Assembly: GCA_015847255.1 (NCBI GenBank)
Contig: JADLZK010007350.1
Coordinates: 62,001 to 126,000, forward strand
Source: Hyparrhenia diplandra
Lineage: Eukaryota; Streptophyta; Magnoliopsida; Poales; Poaceae
Length of the DNA: 64,000 bases
Direction: 5' to 3'
The notes below the pieces were generated by a model, which was not told where the DNA came from, did no database searches, and saw only the letters and a list, made by a program, of their open reading frames with translations. The translations under genes and the position numbers were made by a program. Numbering within the stretch: position 1 is the first letter of the stretch; every line of letters begins with the position of its first letter. Positions 34,558 through 46,200 of the stretch are shown here, one piece after another.

Positions 34558-37500
34558 TCATATCACTTTGTCCAGCCATTTCGGTGGTCTCAGTGACGAC
34601 TTTATCCCAAGCTTCATCAGGAATACCGTGTACATTATATGCAGGAGGAAGACGAAGAACGCACAATTAAGTAGAAGCTGCAATAAAAAAAGAGAGTTAA
34701 AAGCTTGAAACAGCATGTTTAACAAGCTCTGCTTATCAGGTTAGGAATTACCAGTGTCCCAAAGAGCACATATATTGCATCCATGGAAGGAATTGTGTTC
34801 ACACCAGCTGCCGTCAGGATATATGTCAACGAAGCATGAATGTTAACAGTTATCTGAAATTGAAAACAAAGTTACTGCATAAACCAATTCATTTTTTTTC
34901 TCCAGTCTACTCTTAACGTTGAATAAGGGAGTGCAGGTACCAATGCAAGAATGTTTTTTCTCTTATTAGAAACGATGACACTAGCACATAACCACAAGCT
35001 CCCAGGGCACGGACCTACAAGACAGATTGTAGTATTAGGCTCAGATTGTTCCATGCTGTACAACAACAACATTGATCAATGCAACTTCAGAGACCACTTT
35101 TTCCAAAGAAATTCAGACTTTGATCATATGAAACTGGCAAGGGAAACCGACCAGTAATATCAGTTAATTTCTTACGCTCTAAAAAGTACTAGCAGTTTAT
35201 TTCTATTCAATGCACTGCAGTTTTGATATAATTTTGATCCTTCTCCTTACTGACTGATGAACTTTTGTACCAACACCTATTATCAGTTCCCAACAGGCCA
35301 CCACGGCTCTTACAAAATTTTGAAGTTTCACTGTTTATATTCTCATATGAGAAATGAAGTTAAGAACAAAGAAAGGTGGCCACGTGTAGGCCCTGGATGA
35401 GATGGTATTTGCAACTTTGCTTGACAAAAAACTATAAGGTTGGTTCTGTTTTAAATAGTAAAACCATGTGGTCCTTAAAATTGTCCCAAAGTACCCATCA
35501 AATTCCTAAATCTTAAAATGCAGAATTGGGTCCCCTAAAGTTGTTAAGTGTGAGGTCCTAATGTCCAAACTTAGCATTTACATTCATATGTTTGTGATGA
35601 TTTGGCAGTTCTTGAGCAATGTTGTGTAAGCATGTTCTGGTAATGACCAATAGACCTCGTGTAGAAGAGGACCTTGATCACATCCAGGGACAAGTTTAAG
35701 GACCTACTCCTCGTTTTAAAAAGGCCTTGCAACGATATGACAAGAACCTAACACAAAGATTAATAAGTTTTACAGCTATAACAATGATTTAAGCTAGACA
35801 ATTTGGTTGTTATATGTAGAACTGTAAATTTATGCCTGAATAACTCTATTGAAAAACTTTGTAGTGAGGCTACAGGTTTGTACCCAGAGGTCATGACAGA
35901 TTGTAGTATTAGGCCAGCAACATATTAAAGCAACATATTATTAAAATGGCATCTCCCAATAATCTATATGGGCCAGCAACATATTATTAAAGCAAAGACA
36001 GAGAATTTACAATGGAGCAGAGGAGGATGGAAACAATCCAATTGGTCTCCAATCTGATGATAGAGGAAAGAATGTCATCACTTGCTGGTGAAAGAAGCCA
36101 ATGGCAAAAGCAGAAGCTTCAATATTTAACCTCTGTACTTCTCACCTCCAAACAGTACCCATGATGAGACCAACTACTCCATGCATAAGCTGCAAAAAAA
36201 GTGCAAGAAGTGCAATTCAGCCTGAGTGCATAATCAGTATATTATTTAAATCTCACATGTAGCTAAAATGTAAAATATGTTGGAGAAATTGACTACACAA
36301 ATCATAACTGCAAATACTTCCGCTAGGTGATAGATAAACCCAACTGTTAGTGCTTGAAACATGTAATCTAGTAGGATCGTTTACAGAGCATTGTCTAATT
36401 GATTTCCTTGAAAGGAATGGAATGCTATTATTCATTTCATTGTTGGCTTTGCCAAAAAGCATCCAAGTCAACAGCACTGATGAATAACATGGAAATATGA
36501 CAACAGTTAAAAAGTCTTAGATGTCTTAACCACACAGTTGCCACTAAACCTACTAACTCATAAGGCAGAATTTTACATACCAGATAAGTTGATGCTTTTA
36601 CAGGGCCAGATAATGTGAATAGCAGTAAAACAGTAGCCACCTGATGAGGCATTTCAAGAAACAACTATATTAATTTGGCAAAAAAAAAAAAAATTAAGTG
36701 AATAATTTAATTGGACTTACCACAGTTTTCCTGCCGGCTTTTAGCCCCCATCTTAATGAGGAGATGACTATCGGCAATGGGAAAAAGCAACTGAAATAAT
36801 TCTGCATCAACATAAAACAAAAGAATAAGTTTGCTTCATAAGCATCGGATTACAATTAACTCTGCAGTGTTAAACGCGTAATGAAGACCCATGGCTTGCA
36901 AACGCCATCACAACTGGCAGAAACTCTGATGTCTTCACCTTGTGATGCTGCTCCATATCACAAAATAAAAACAAGTATCTGACTACCATGCTAGATACAA
37001 AATTCTAAAGAGGGAGAGTCCAGTTTAGGCCTATGCTTGGTTGCACAAGCATATCAGATTCTAATTACATACGATACAATGATCGTTTGATGTTGAATCA
37101 GCTAGTAGGAAACCAGTGGGAAGGTTTCTTAACGGATCTTAAACAACAATTATAGAGGAGCATATCGAACCCACCGACCATGTACCAGAATGTCAGCAAC
37201 ACTTGCCGGATTAAAGGTTCTTATAGCAAAGCTAAGCATGAAAAGCATTCTAACCACAGAACACGCAAATCCCTCCCCAATCCTCATTCGATGTTTCCGA
37301 CTGTCAGTTCAGTTCGATGGCATTGGTACCGAATGCAATGCATGGCCGGCGGCAACGTATTTCATTCACTAAGTATTGTAATATAAGAAGCAAAGGACAG
37401 ACGGAAGGCAGAACGAAGCGAAGGGGAGCAGAGCATAGCAACCTCAATGGCGAGGGAATTGCTGAGGAAGTAGGCGAGCCCCGCGACGGCCGCGAACATG

Positions 37501-37568
37501 GCGCACTCGACGAGCTCCCGCGTCTTGGAGAGCGCCTCCCCCGAGGTCCGCCTCACGACCGTCGTCAT
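34558..37568 (-). CDS. Polytopic membrane protein, DUF2232-like
   Basis: Eight exons on the minus strand: 37568-37443, 36801-36721, 36640-36581, 36189-36146, 36053-36011, 35014-34941, 34853-34752 and 34677-34558 (stop TGA). The protein is about 216 residues, almost wholly hydrophobic. The central block FPLPIVISSLRWGLKAGRKT, then VATVLLLFTLSGPVKASTYL and MHGVVGLIMGTVWR, matches the pattern of bacterial/plastid DUF2232 (YybS-type) proteins. Function is unknown, and a plastid location is plausible. Exon 6 is 74 nt. Its A6 run (T-run 34954-34959 on the + strand) is one base short of the frame that continues as ILAL into ITVNIHASLTYI, so the reading is broken there. The start at 37568 is the first ATG after an in-frame stop. 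A transit peptide may be encoded upstream (37.6-37.9 kb) in a shifted frame, and family length supports a longer N-terminus. Confidence 0.72.
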
Positions 37569-37869
37569 CACCCGCCGCGATCCCCCACCGCTCCTCGCTT
37601 GCCGCTAACCGAGGCGGGCCTCGAGCGGGAGCCCCGGGGACGGAGGGGAGACGGCGAGCGGGCTCGTGAGACCCCGCGAGGAGGCGGCGGTGGACGATTG
37701 GCGGCACGCGGAGGCGGGCCGCGGCGGTGGCGAGAGTAGGAGGAGGTGGGGGCAGCGGTGGAGGCGGGGCTGGAGCATAGTCCTGCGCCGCCACGGCCTC
37801 CACCGACGAGCTCCGTGAACGGATGAGATGGAAGAGACGTGAGGGTGAGAGGAGGGTGAGGCCTTCGTC

Positions 37870-38063
37870 TCACTGGAGTTGGGACCCACTGCTTTGTTTG
37901 GGCCAGTTTGTCAGTGACTGGCACGTAGGACCCACAATTCGATGGGGTTTTTTTTTAGCCTTTTTTTTCCCCTCTCCCTGTGAAGTTCTGAATGATGATG
38001 ATTCTTGCCAAGTGGGTATAAGGTGGTGTCGATCGAGATGTAAAACCATATCATCACTTCTAA
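37870..38063. repeat. Duplicated upstream segment P, copy 1
   Basis: This is the segment immediately upstream of the DUF2232-like gene (GTTGGGACCCACTGCT, GGGCCAGTTTGTCAGTGACT, GAAGTTCTGAATGATGA, AAGATGTAAAA-like). It recurs at about 55175-55412 with small differences and a 50-bp insertion there. It probably contains the gene's promoter or leader. Confidence 0.85.
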
Positions 38064-38258
38064 GGTCCTGTTTGGTTGACAATGACTAAACTTTTTTTTT
38101 TTTCTTCAGTGACTAATAAAAAAGTCTCTAAGAGAGTAGCTTTTTGCGACTAATAGAGGAAAAGTCTTAAAAAGTCCCTCCCTTTGGTTTGGTAGGGACT
38201 AAAAGAGATTTTTTTACCCCAGCGACTAAAAAAAGTTCCCTAAACCAAACAAGGGGCC
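38064..38258. mobile_element. MITE with TAA duplication and verified empty site
   Basis: It starts GGTCCTGTTTGGTT and ends AACCAAACAAGGGGCC. TAA is duplicated at 38061-38063 and 38259-38261. The second copy of this locus (about 55400-55425) reads straight through, CATCACTACTAAGTCGGAT, so it is the empty site. Confidence 0.93.
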
Positions 38259-38261
38259 TAA

Positions 38262-38505
38262 GTCGGATTAGAAGTGTAGTGTGGCGCAAATTGATGTCTA
38301 AAACCAAGTTGTTAGAATGAAAGAGGTCTGGATTAGAAGATACAAAAGTTTTTTTTTTTTCTATAGTTGTGGTAGATCTAAAGACTTTTTTCGAAAGTTG
38401 AGGAGGTAAGATGGACTCATGATCCTTTAAATTAATTAATTATTATAAGCTCCTCATTCACAATTCACATGGCACATACCACTTTTTTAAAGAAAGTAAA
38501 TATAA
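38262..38505. repeat. Block E1, copy 1 (left part)
   Basis: It begins AAGTTGTTAGAATGAAAGAG near 38304 and continues to a stretch TTAAAGAAAGTAAATATAA. Matching copies lie at about 54045-54245 and 55450-55650. The block is cut at 38505/38506 by the Helitron and resumes at 41912. Confidence 0.85.
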
Positions 38506-38954
38506 TCTAAAACTCCAATAAACCTTAGAGTCTATTTAGAAATTCTCAACGTTAGTAACCGAAATTTCAACGCGAGGAAGCCATTCCTTCGTAATCCGCG
38601 TCTTCCTCCGCCGCCGCCTCTCGGCTTCCCCCACGGAACTTGATGCGTCGCCGGCCGCCCGCATCCTCCACTTCGAATCCCAGCGCCGGTTGCCCTCACC
38701 ACCACACCCTTTGGCCTTCAAGAAACCCTCCCCTCAACCCCATTCCTTTCAATCCCCAACTCCGCGACGGAGTTGATGGAGGTCGGGCCGTCGCCGTCGT
38801 AGCGCGTCGGAGCCCGCGGCGGCGGATTGGCCCGTTGAGATCGAGGCTCGCGGTGGCGGAGCAGGTGCAGACCGGCGCTCGGTGGCGGTGGACCCGGCGA
38901 GGTAGAGCTCGCGGCTCGCATCGGCACCCGCGGCGGACCGGCGGACGGCCGTTC

Positions 38955-39510
38955 GGTCACCTACGAGCGAAAGAGCCCGAGCCCGTGGAGGACGGTGATG
39001 GCGTGCTCTGCGCCGTGTGCGCGAGCACCGACGGCGACCCGTCGGACCCCATCGTGTTCTGCGACGGGTGCGACCTGATGGTGCACGCGTCCTGCTACGG
39101 CAACCCGCTCGCGCAGGCCATCCCCGACGGCGACTGGTTTTGCTCGCTCTGCATCGCCAAGAAGATGGCCGGCGGTGGCGCGATTAAGCACATGATGGAT
39201 GGGAAGTGGGCGCACATCTCGTGCGCACTGCTCGTGCCGGAGGTGTTCTTTCGGGACCCCGACGGCCGCGACGGCATCGACTGCTTCCGCGTCCCCGCCC
39301 ACCGGTTCGCCAAGGATTCCTACATCTGCGAGGGCAACAAAGGTGCGCCCTCGAGTGCTCCCAGCCCAAGTGCGGCCTCGGCTTCCACATCTTGTGCGGC
39401 CTCGACGCCGGCCTATGCATCGAGTACCAGGGGGAAGGGCGGCGCCATCGTCGCCAGATTCTGCAGCGAGCATCCGTTTCTCTTCACCATCGATCATCCG
39501 TGAAGCCACC
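38955..39510 (+). pseudogene. PHD + extended PHD finger gene fragment inside Helitron
   Basis: A PHD finger reads LCAVCASTDGDPSDPIVFCD (38999-39060), then CDLMVHASCYGNPL and WFCSLCIAKK. After it comes an extended-PHD (zf-HC5HC2H) module: MDGKWAHISCALLVPEVFF, IDCFRVPAHRFAKDSYICEG, then, one frame over, CALECSQPKCGLGFHILC. The frame break is at AAAGGTGCG (near 39342), one G short of AAA GGG TGC. A second shift lies near 39430, before a frame reading FCSEHPF. This module order (PHD, then ePHD) occurs in JADE/BRPF-type chromatin readers, which bind histone H3 tails. The complete source gene is not in this window, and the upstream leader (38580-38950) is not recognisable as protein. It is probably captured cargo, and expression is unknown. 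Confidence 0.75.
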
Positions 39511-40109
39511 AGTCAATCTCGCCGCTGTTGTTTCCTTCGCTCTTGGTGGCCTGTGCCCTTGAACTACTCGATGAAATGCCTCAAGGTCCCTGTTACCTGA
39601 TTTTTATTGGTTCCCTCCATACTGCATCCGCATGGTTTCAGTCATTACCTTAACATACTGTCAGCCGCAAGGAGGTAATTTTGTTAACCCCAACTGCTCA
39701 TTGTAACAATCACTTCGCTGCTTCAATGCCTGGCTTAACTATGCATACACATAAATTTTCGTTTATTTTTCCTTTCTGACATAGACGAAGGTGCCCATGA
39801 ACAACTAGCGAGCTCCAGTTGCTTTGTCTGAAAATATATTGAACTGATACCTGACATCCATATCTATACAAGGTTAGCATTTTTTTTTTCATCTTTTATG
39901 TCTTTTCTCCAACCGAAGTGGTTTGTTCTTTGAAGGCAATACCTCTAGCAGATTGCTAGCTGTTCCTATGAATATTTCCCTACTTCTACACATGTTGCTC
40001 AGTCTCAAACTATGAACCAAATTGCAGTCTATACATTATTTGAATAGAATAATGGAGCTTGCAGAAACAAGATTGACGAAGGGAGTGTTGTCTCTCCTTT
40101 TCTGAAACT

Positions 40110-41573
40110 CAACAGGCTGATGAGGAAGTTCGTGGTCATGGAGATGAAATGCCAGATTTCATTTTAGTGCAAGAACAAATTGGTGGGAAACGACAAGGTG
40201 CGGATCTTTGTCCACTTTCTCATGCCATAGTGCAGCTGTAAAGTTGAAACTTTATGATATTTCAAGGCATGCACAATGATAATCAGCCTGTTCAATTAAT
40301 TCCTCCTGTTGCCCATTCTAGAGTCTCTTGCCGTACTGTCTCTTGCCTCCCATGACCTCCTCCTTTCTTGCCTGCAGGTCTGCACACATGGATAGGCGGG
40401 GAAAAAAAGCAGCAGATCTCCCGCATTGGCTCTGTTTCCACTCTCCTGGTACTTGCATCTTCATTCTTTTTATGTCCTTGTGCGGGTCACCAGCAATCCA
40501 GTCATGTAAGTTCATATGTGCTGACAAATTCAATTTTAAAATGCATTTCTTTTTCTGTCTAGGTTCATTGAGATGATAGAGGATATATGGTTTTCAGATT
40601 ATTGAAGAACGCGGTTAGGCGTGATTGAAAAAAATAGTTTTTGGATTATAGGCCATGCTGTCACAATCATACTACCTATTGTTGGCTTTACCACCTACTC
40701 TATGTTTATACAAATTGACAGTTCAGAGTGGTCAATGATCTCTTAGAGTTGCAGTTTGAAAGGGTCTATGAATATTCCTGCACTTGCAGTTGAATTAAGC
40801 TCAGTCGACAACATGCCAGGTTGCTTACCTCCCTTATTTTCCCACAAGCATGTATTTTTACATCCTCAACTTTGATATGTAAACTATGTTTTCCCCTACC
40901 TTCGAAACGTATTCTCTATTTCCCGAATTGAGTAATCAAACAAATCCTAATAATTAATGAGAATGAGAATTATCAGTCATCTCTTCCCCTCATCATATAG
41001 ATGCCCGTTAAAAATGTTGCATTGTCAAAAAAGAGATCGTGTATAAATTGTGGACAACTATTTCTCGCCACATTTCTGTATGTAAAAGCCAATTTGTTGA
41101 TATTACAAACATAGTTGGTCACTTCCTAGGCAACCTCAATTTTTCTTATGCATTTATTTTGTTTCCAGCAGCTCAGTCAACTCATTGAGGAAGTTAAAAG
41201 TTTACTTTCTTTTTAATGAAGATTCCACTAGGTCCAGAAATTTGGGTGCACCATTTCACAGAAAAAATGGAGCATCCGAATCTTTGGTCCTTGACGATGA
41301 TACCTTTTGATCAGCCTGACCTTACCAAGGCGGCTACTGCATGAACGATGCCACACAATGCTTAGCCAAATGGCCTTTGCACTTATCTATGAAACTACAT
41401 GTTTATTTTCGCTCAGTCATAATCAGCCATATGCAGGCAAAAGGTTGATCTCATACTTTTCTGACATAACACATGTATCTTTTTTTTCTCCAGGGTGGCC
41501 ACTACATTGGACCAGCTCTTGCAAATGATGCAGAACCTTTCATGTCACAACTCTATTACAAGAAATAGTTCGG
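40110..41573 (+). pseudogene. Further exon-like pieces in the Helitron, unrecognised
   Basis: Three short stretches read like spliced exons. One lies near 40115-40200 (ADEEVRGHGDEMPDFILVQE). One lies near 41225-41340 (GPEIWVHHFTEKMEHPNLWS). One lies near 41496-41570, after CTCCAG (HYIGPALANDAEPFMSQLYY, ending in a stop). They share neither a frame nor clear junctions with the PHD region. They may be later exons of the same captured gene or a second capture. I do not recognise the protein. Confidence 0.4.
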
Positions 41574-41911
41574 TCTGCTCTCCATGTTTCCCTCTGGTAG
41601 ATTATTTTATAGTCCTAGCATTTACATTGCAAATCCATGTTAGTATCGTAACACAATAACTATTCAGTCAAATGCACCATTCACATGTATCAGTCAAATT
41701 AGTTATCTTGATTTGTTATTGGAAAGGGTTCAATTTTAATGATTCTTAGGAAAGTGAATTTATAATATTGCTTACGGTTTTGCTCTACTTTCAGAGTTAT
41801 ACTTATTCAAATATTCAAAGTTCAATCTGCATTTATCTCCTAATTCTTATTTGTTAATTACTCATACATTCATCCTTCATACCCGCGGCAACGCGCGGGG
41901 AATCCACCTAG

Positions 41912-43190
41912 TTTTAATTCTATATTAGTATACCTAGTAATATTTAAACGGGTGTCGAAATCAAGTTGTTAGAATGAAAGAGGTTTTAATTACAAGATAC
42001 AAAAGGTTTTTCTTTAATAGTTGTTGTAGGCCTAAAGACTTTTGTGATAGTCGAGGAGATAATATGGACTCATCATCCTTTTAAATAAATTAGTGAGCTT
42101 GTTATTCATCTAGCACATACCACTTTTAGACATTCTTAAAGAAAATTATATATTAGTATACCTAGTCAAAATATTTAAGGTGCACCGACTATACAGAAAA
42201 CAATTATCAATATTTTTCCTCTAAAGAAGGATGACGCCTAATATCTTTCTATTATCTTTAAGAAAATAAGGATATTTATAACAACTAAATAGATATATAT
42301 GTACAATTGAAAAGGCTCATAGGGTTTCGTAATGGTTCTACTATACATTAAACACCATACTTTCAGTAATGGTATTATGTACATGTTCAAACTAAATTAC
42401 TATGGTAATCCCTCAATTCGAATTTGTAAGTCACTCTAAAAATCTTAGAGAGACAAAGCATCTCAAGTTTGACCAAAATTATAGAGAGAATTACAAAGAT
42501 ATGTGACATTTAATTGGTATATTGTAAAAATATTATTAACTAAGAATTTACTCGATACTTAAGTTGACATCCTAAATATTATAATCTTATCGTATAAATT
42601 TGGTCACTTAAGATGTTTTAACTCTCCAAAGTTCTTGGAATGGCTTACACTTTAGAATAGAGGGAGTATTTTTTTTTTATTCCCGCAACCACGCACGGGC
42701 ATGGTTCCTATTATACAAAACAGCTGGAGTTGCTCTAACGTGCTCAACGACTCCACTTTCCAATGAAAAAATGAATGTAAAAAGGAATTACAATAAGCCT
42801 CAATTTCTAATGAAGTGAAAAATGAAAGAATGTACAAAAGCTTAGGAGCACATCATGTAGTGTGCTTTGATTGCAGTGTATTTCAATCATGGTGTCCTAT
42901 AAGCAACATCCAAGAAAGGAACACCGAAACCATTATGGTTTTTGATAGTAGCTTACCATGATTGCCTCACGGTGACACAAAAGTCCAGGTTACACATTTG
43001 AGGCCGCGATCGACATCTTTAAGAGGCTGTATGGGACTAAACAAAAGAAAACAAAAGACAAAAACATACGGAATACTAGGCTAAAAAATCGCATCAAAGA
43101 TCCGGGCTTCAAATGGGCTGAATGGCCTACGGAATTTTAATACCAGCATTCGCTTTTGCGTGGATGATTAATAATTGATTAGTGCGAATT
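41912..43190. repeat. Tandem unit copy 1, right part (E1 end, E2, F)
   Basis: It resumes the E1 block after the Helitron. E2 (about 41947-42160, GTCGAAATCAAGTTGTTAGA) follows, then 42170-42590, which is absent from the other copies. A foldback MITE remnant spans 42408-42668 (ends TAATCCCTCAATTCGAAT / AGAATAGAGGGAGTA). Block F is 42675-43190 (starts ATTCCCGCAACCACGCACGG, ends TTAATAATTGATTAGT). E2 and F match 54.29-55.03 and 55.69-56.45 kb. No coding sequence. Confidence 0.85.
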
Positions 43191-43212
43191 GGTTTGACTT
43201 CTAGTGCGAAAT

Positions 43213-46200
43213 TTAAGGGTAGAAGCGACGTAGTCGTTCTATGTTCCAAGCGTTGGAGTAGATTTCGCCCTTCTCGTTCTTCGACTTGTAGGTCCCGGCC
43301 TTAGTATTTCGGCGATGAAATAAGGCCCTTCCTAGGGTGGCGTGAGTTTGTGACGCCCTTTGTTGTGTTTTTTTACCTGAGCACGAGGTCGTTGACTTGG
43401 AGCTCCCGAGGTTTCCGCCGCTTGGCGGATATTTGGCGCAGAGCCCGCCGATATCTTGCCGAGTGCGAGGGCGCAACGTCTCGGGCCGCCAACTTGGTCT
43501 ATGGAGTCTTGCCTCGCCCGCTGGTTGCCTTGCTCGTGTATGCTCACAGGGGACCCAGATTCTATGTCCGTCGGCGCAGATTGCCTCCCCCATAGACTAG
43601 AAAGAACGGGCCGAATCCCGTGGCTCGGCTTTTCGTCATTCGAAGGCTCCATAGAACCGATGGCGCCCCGGTACCACCTTTTGCCGCATCTTGGTTCACC
43701 CGATTGAAAATTCTTGGCTTGAGCCCTTGTAGGATCATGTCGTTGGCACGCTCCACCGACCGTTGGTCTTCGGGTGAGCTACGGCCGAGGTATCGACCCG
43801 GATGCCATAGTCGCCACAAAAGTCAAGGAATTTCTTCCCCACGGTTGGTTCCGTTGTCCGTGATGATGGAGTTCGACTCGAAACGGAGATGATATCCGTA
43901 AAGAATTTCACCGTTTCCCCGCGGTGAGGGTTCACCACGGGTCGGGCTTCAATCCATTTGGAGAACTTGTCGATGGCTACTAGGAAGTGAGTGTGTCCTC
44001 CGGCGCCCTTTTCGGGGTCTAATCATGTCGAGTTCCCACACCGCAAATGGCCACGTAAGTGGTATGGTTTGCGATGCTTGAGCGGGAGATGCGCGCCCCC
44101 GCGCGAAGAATTGGCATTCCTTGCGTGTACGCACGACTAGATTTGCGTCCCGCATCGCCGAGGGCCGCAGAGAAGCCTTGCCTAAAGACTTTACCGACTA
44201 GAGTCCTCGGGCAGCGTGGTGACCGCATTCCCTGTGTGTCTACGAGCAATTCTTTGCCTTCACCGAGGGTATGCATCGCATGTACACTTCCGAGGCTCCT
44301 CTCTTGTAGAGTTCCCTTTTTCTCCAATTAGCGCAAAGGACTTGGCCCTTCGGGCCAACCGGCGAAGCTTCGGTCTTGTCCTCGGGCAGCTCACCTGGGT
44401 GAGGTACTCCAACAATGCGGCTCCTCCGGTCGGGGGACCGGGTTGACCGCCATTGCCGGGCGTGGCCCGCCCGGGCGCCTTCTTGAGCCCCGAGGGTATT
44501 TCCAAGGGTGCGCACTTGACCGAGGGTTCGTTTGAGATCTCGGGCAAGTACGTTCGGGAACAAGACTCGGGTTGCCGCGACCTTGGCGAGCTCATCCGCG
44601 GCCTCATTGTAACGCCCGGGTGTGTGTTTGTGCTCGAGTCCATGGAACTTTTCCTCCGGCTTGCGCACTTCTCGGCAATACGCCTCCATCTTCGGTCGTG
44701 GCACGCCGAGGCCTTCATGACTTGGTCGATGACCAACCGCGAATCCCCCCGGTTTCCAACCGTCGGATTCGAGGTCCGCCGCGATCCGAGACCATTGACG
44801 GCGCCTCAGATTCTACGCAACGTTGTTGGAGGCAGAAAATGCAGCCGGATGGCATACCTTGTGTGAACCCCGAGGGGTGAGATGAAGAGCAAACCCAGCC
44901 CCGCGCCGCCTTCATCATGGATCCATCGAAAAACATGGTCCAAAGACTCGGCCCGGATGGGTGCGGGGGTAGGCGTGTATTGGTCCATTCAGCCACAAAG
45001 TCGGCTAGGACCGGGACTTGATCGCCTTTTGCGGGCAGAACGATATGGTTTCGCCCATGAGCTCCACCGCCCACTTCGCCACTCTTCCCGTGGCCTCTCG
45101 GTTTTGGAGAATCTCCCGAGGGGGAACGAGGACACCACGGCAACGGGGTGCGCGAGGAAGTAGTGACGGTTTCCTTTCGTTAGTACGATGGCATACGATG
45201 GTTTCGTGATCCGCGAATACCTCGTCTTGGTGTCGGAAAGCACTTCACCGATGAAGTAAACAGGGCGTGTATCGGGCAACGTGTGCCCCTCTTCCCGACG
45301 CTCCACTACGACCATCGCTACCGACCACGGGTAGTGGCAAAGTGACGTATAAGAGCAAGGTTTCTCCCGGATTTGGCGGTACCGGGACCGGTGGGTTTGT
45401 CGGGAGCTTCTTGAGGTTGCCGAGGGCCTCTTCGCCTCGGGGTCCAGGCAAAGCGCCGGACTTGCGAAGGAGTCGGTAGAGGGGCAGGCCCTTCTCCCCA
45501 AGGCGTGAGATGAAGATGAATGCTTAATGAAGCCGCAGCCCATGACCTTCGTACTCCCTTGAGGTCTTGGATTGGACCCATCTTGGTGATGGCGTCCACC
45601 TTGGTTGGGTTTGCTTCGATGCCTCGTTGAGAGACAATAAAGCCCAAAGAACATCCCTCTGGGAACCCCGAACACGCACTTCTCGGGGGTTGAGCTTGAC
45701 TACCTTCTTGTTTAGGCACTCGAAGGTTTCCCCGAGGTCTCCCACGAGGTCCGACGTTTTCTTGGATTTGACCACAATGTCATCGACGTAGGCCTCCACT
45801 ATCCGCCCGATGAGTTCCCGAAGATGATTTGCATGCATCGCTAGTATGTTGCACGGGCGTTCCTCACCAAGGGCATGGTGAGGTAGCAATACATCCCGAA
45901 GGGTGTTATGAACGAGGTCGCGAGCTGGTCGGACTCTTTCATTTTGATCCGGTGATAACCGAATACGCGTCAAGAAAGGACAACGTTTCACATCCCGCGG
46001 TGGAGTCGACAATTTGGTCGATTCGAGGCAAAGGAAAAGGAACTTTCGGACATGCTATGTTGAGACTAGTGTGGTCTACACACATCCGCCATTTTCCATT
46101 CTTTTTCTCTACTAATACAGATTAGCTAACCACTCGGGGTGGAATACTTCTTTTTATAAATCCGCCTCCAGCAGCTTGTGGATCTCCTCGCCGATGATCT

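Larger units (their letters stand above)
38506..41911 (+). mobile_element. Helitron carrying PHD-finger gene pieces
   Basis: Boundaries come from comparing the filled site with two empty copies (54.23 and 55.63 kb, AATACAATATTAATTCT). The insert starts TC after an A (38506) and ends CTAG before a T (41908-41911). A GC-rich hairpin, CCCGCG-GCAA-CGCGGG-like, sits about 10 bases inside the 3' end (41882-41899). These are the defining Helitron traits: 5' TC, 3' hairpin plus CTRR, A/T target, no duplication, no inverted ends. At 3.4 kb with no Rep/helicase, it is non-autonomous. Its cargo is a plant PHD-type gene and further exon-like pieces. Confidence 0.88.

Noticed and set aside
42675..43190. 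Block F start (CCCGCAACCACGCACGGG) as a second Helitron end
   Set aside because: There is a small hairpin-like sequence but no CTRR terminus on either strand, and the block is shared by all three tandem copies.
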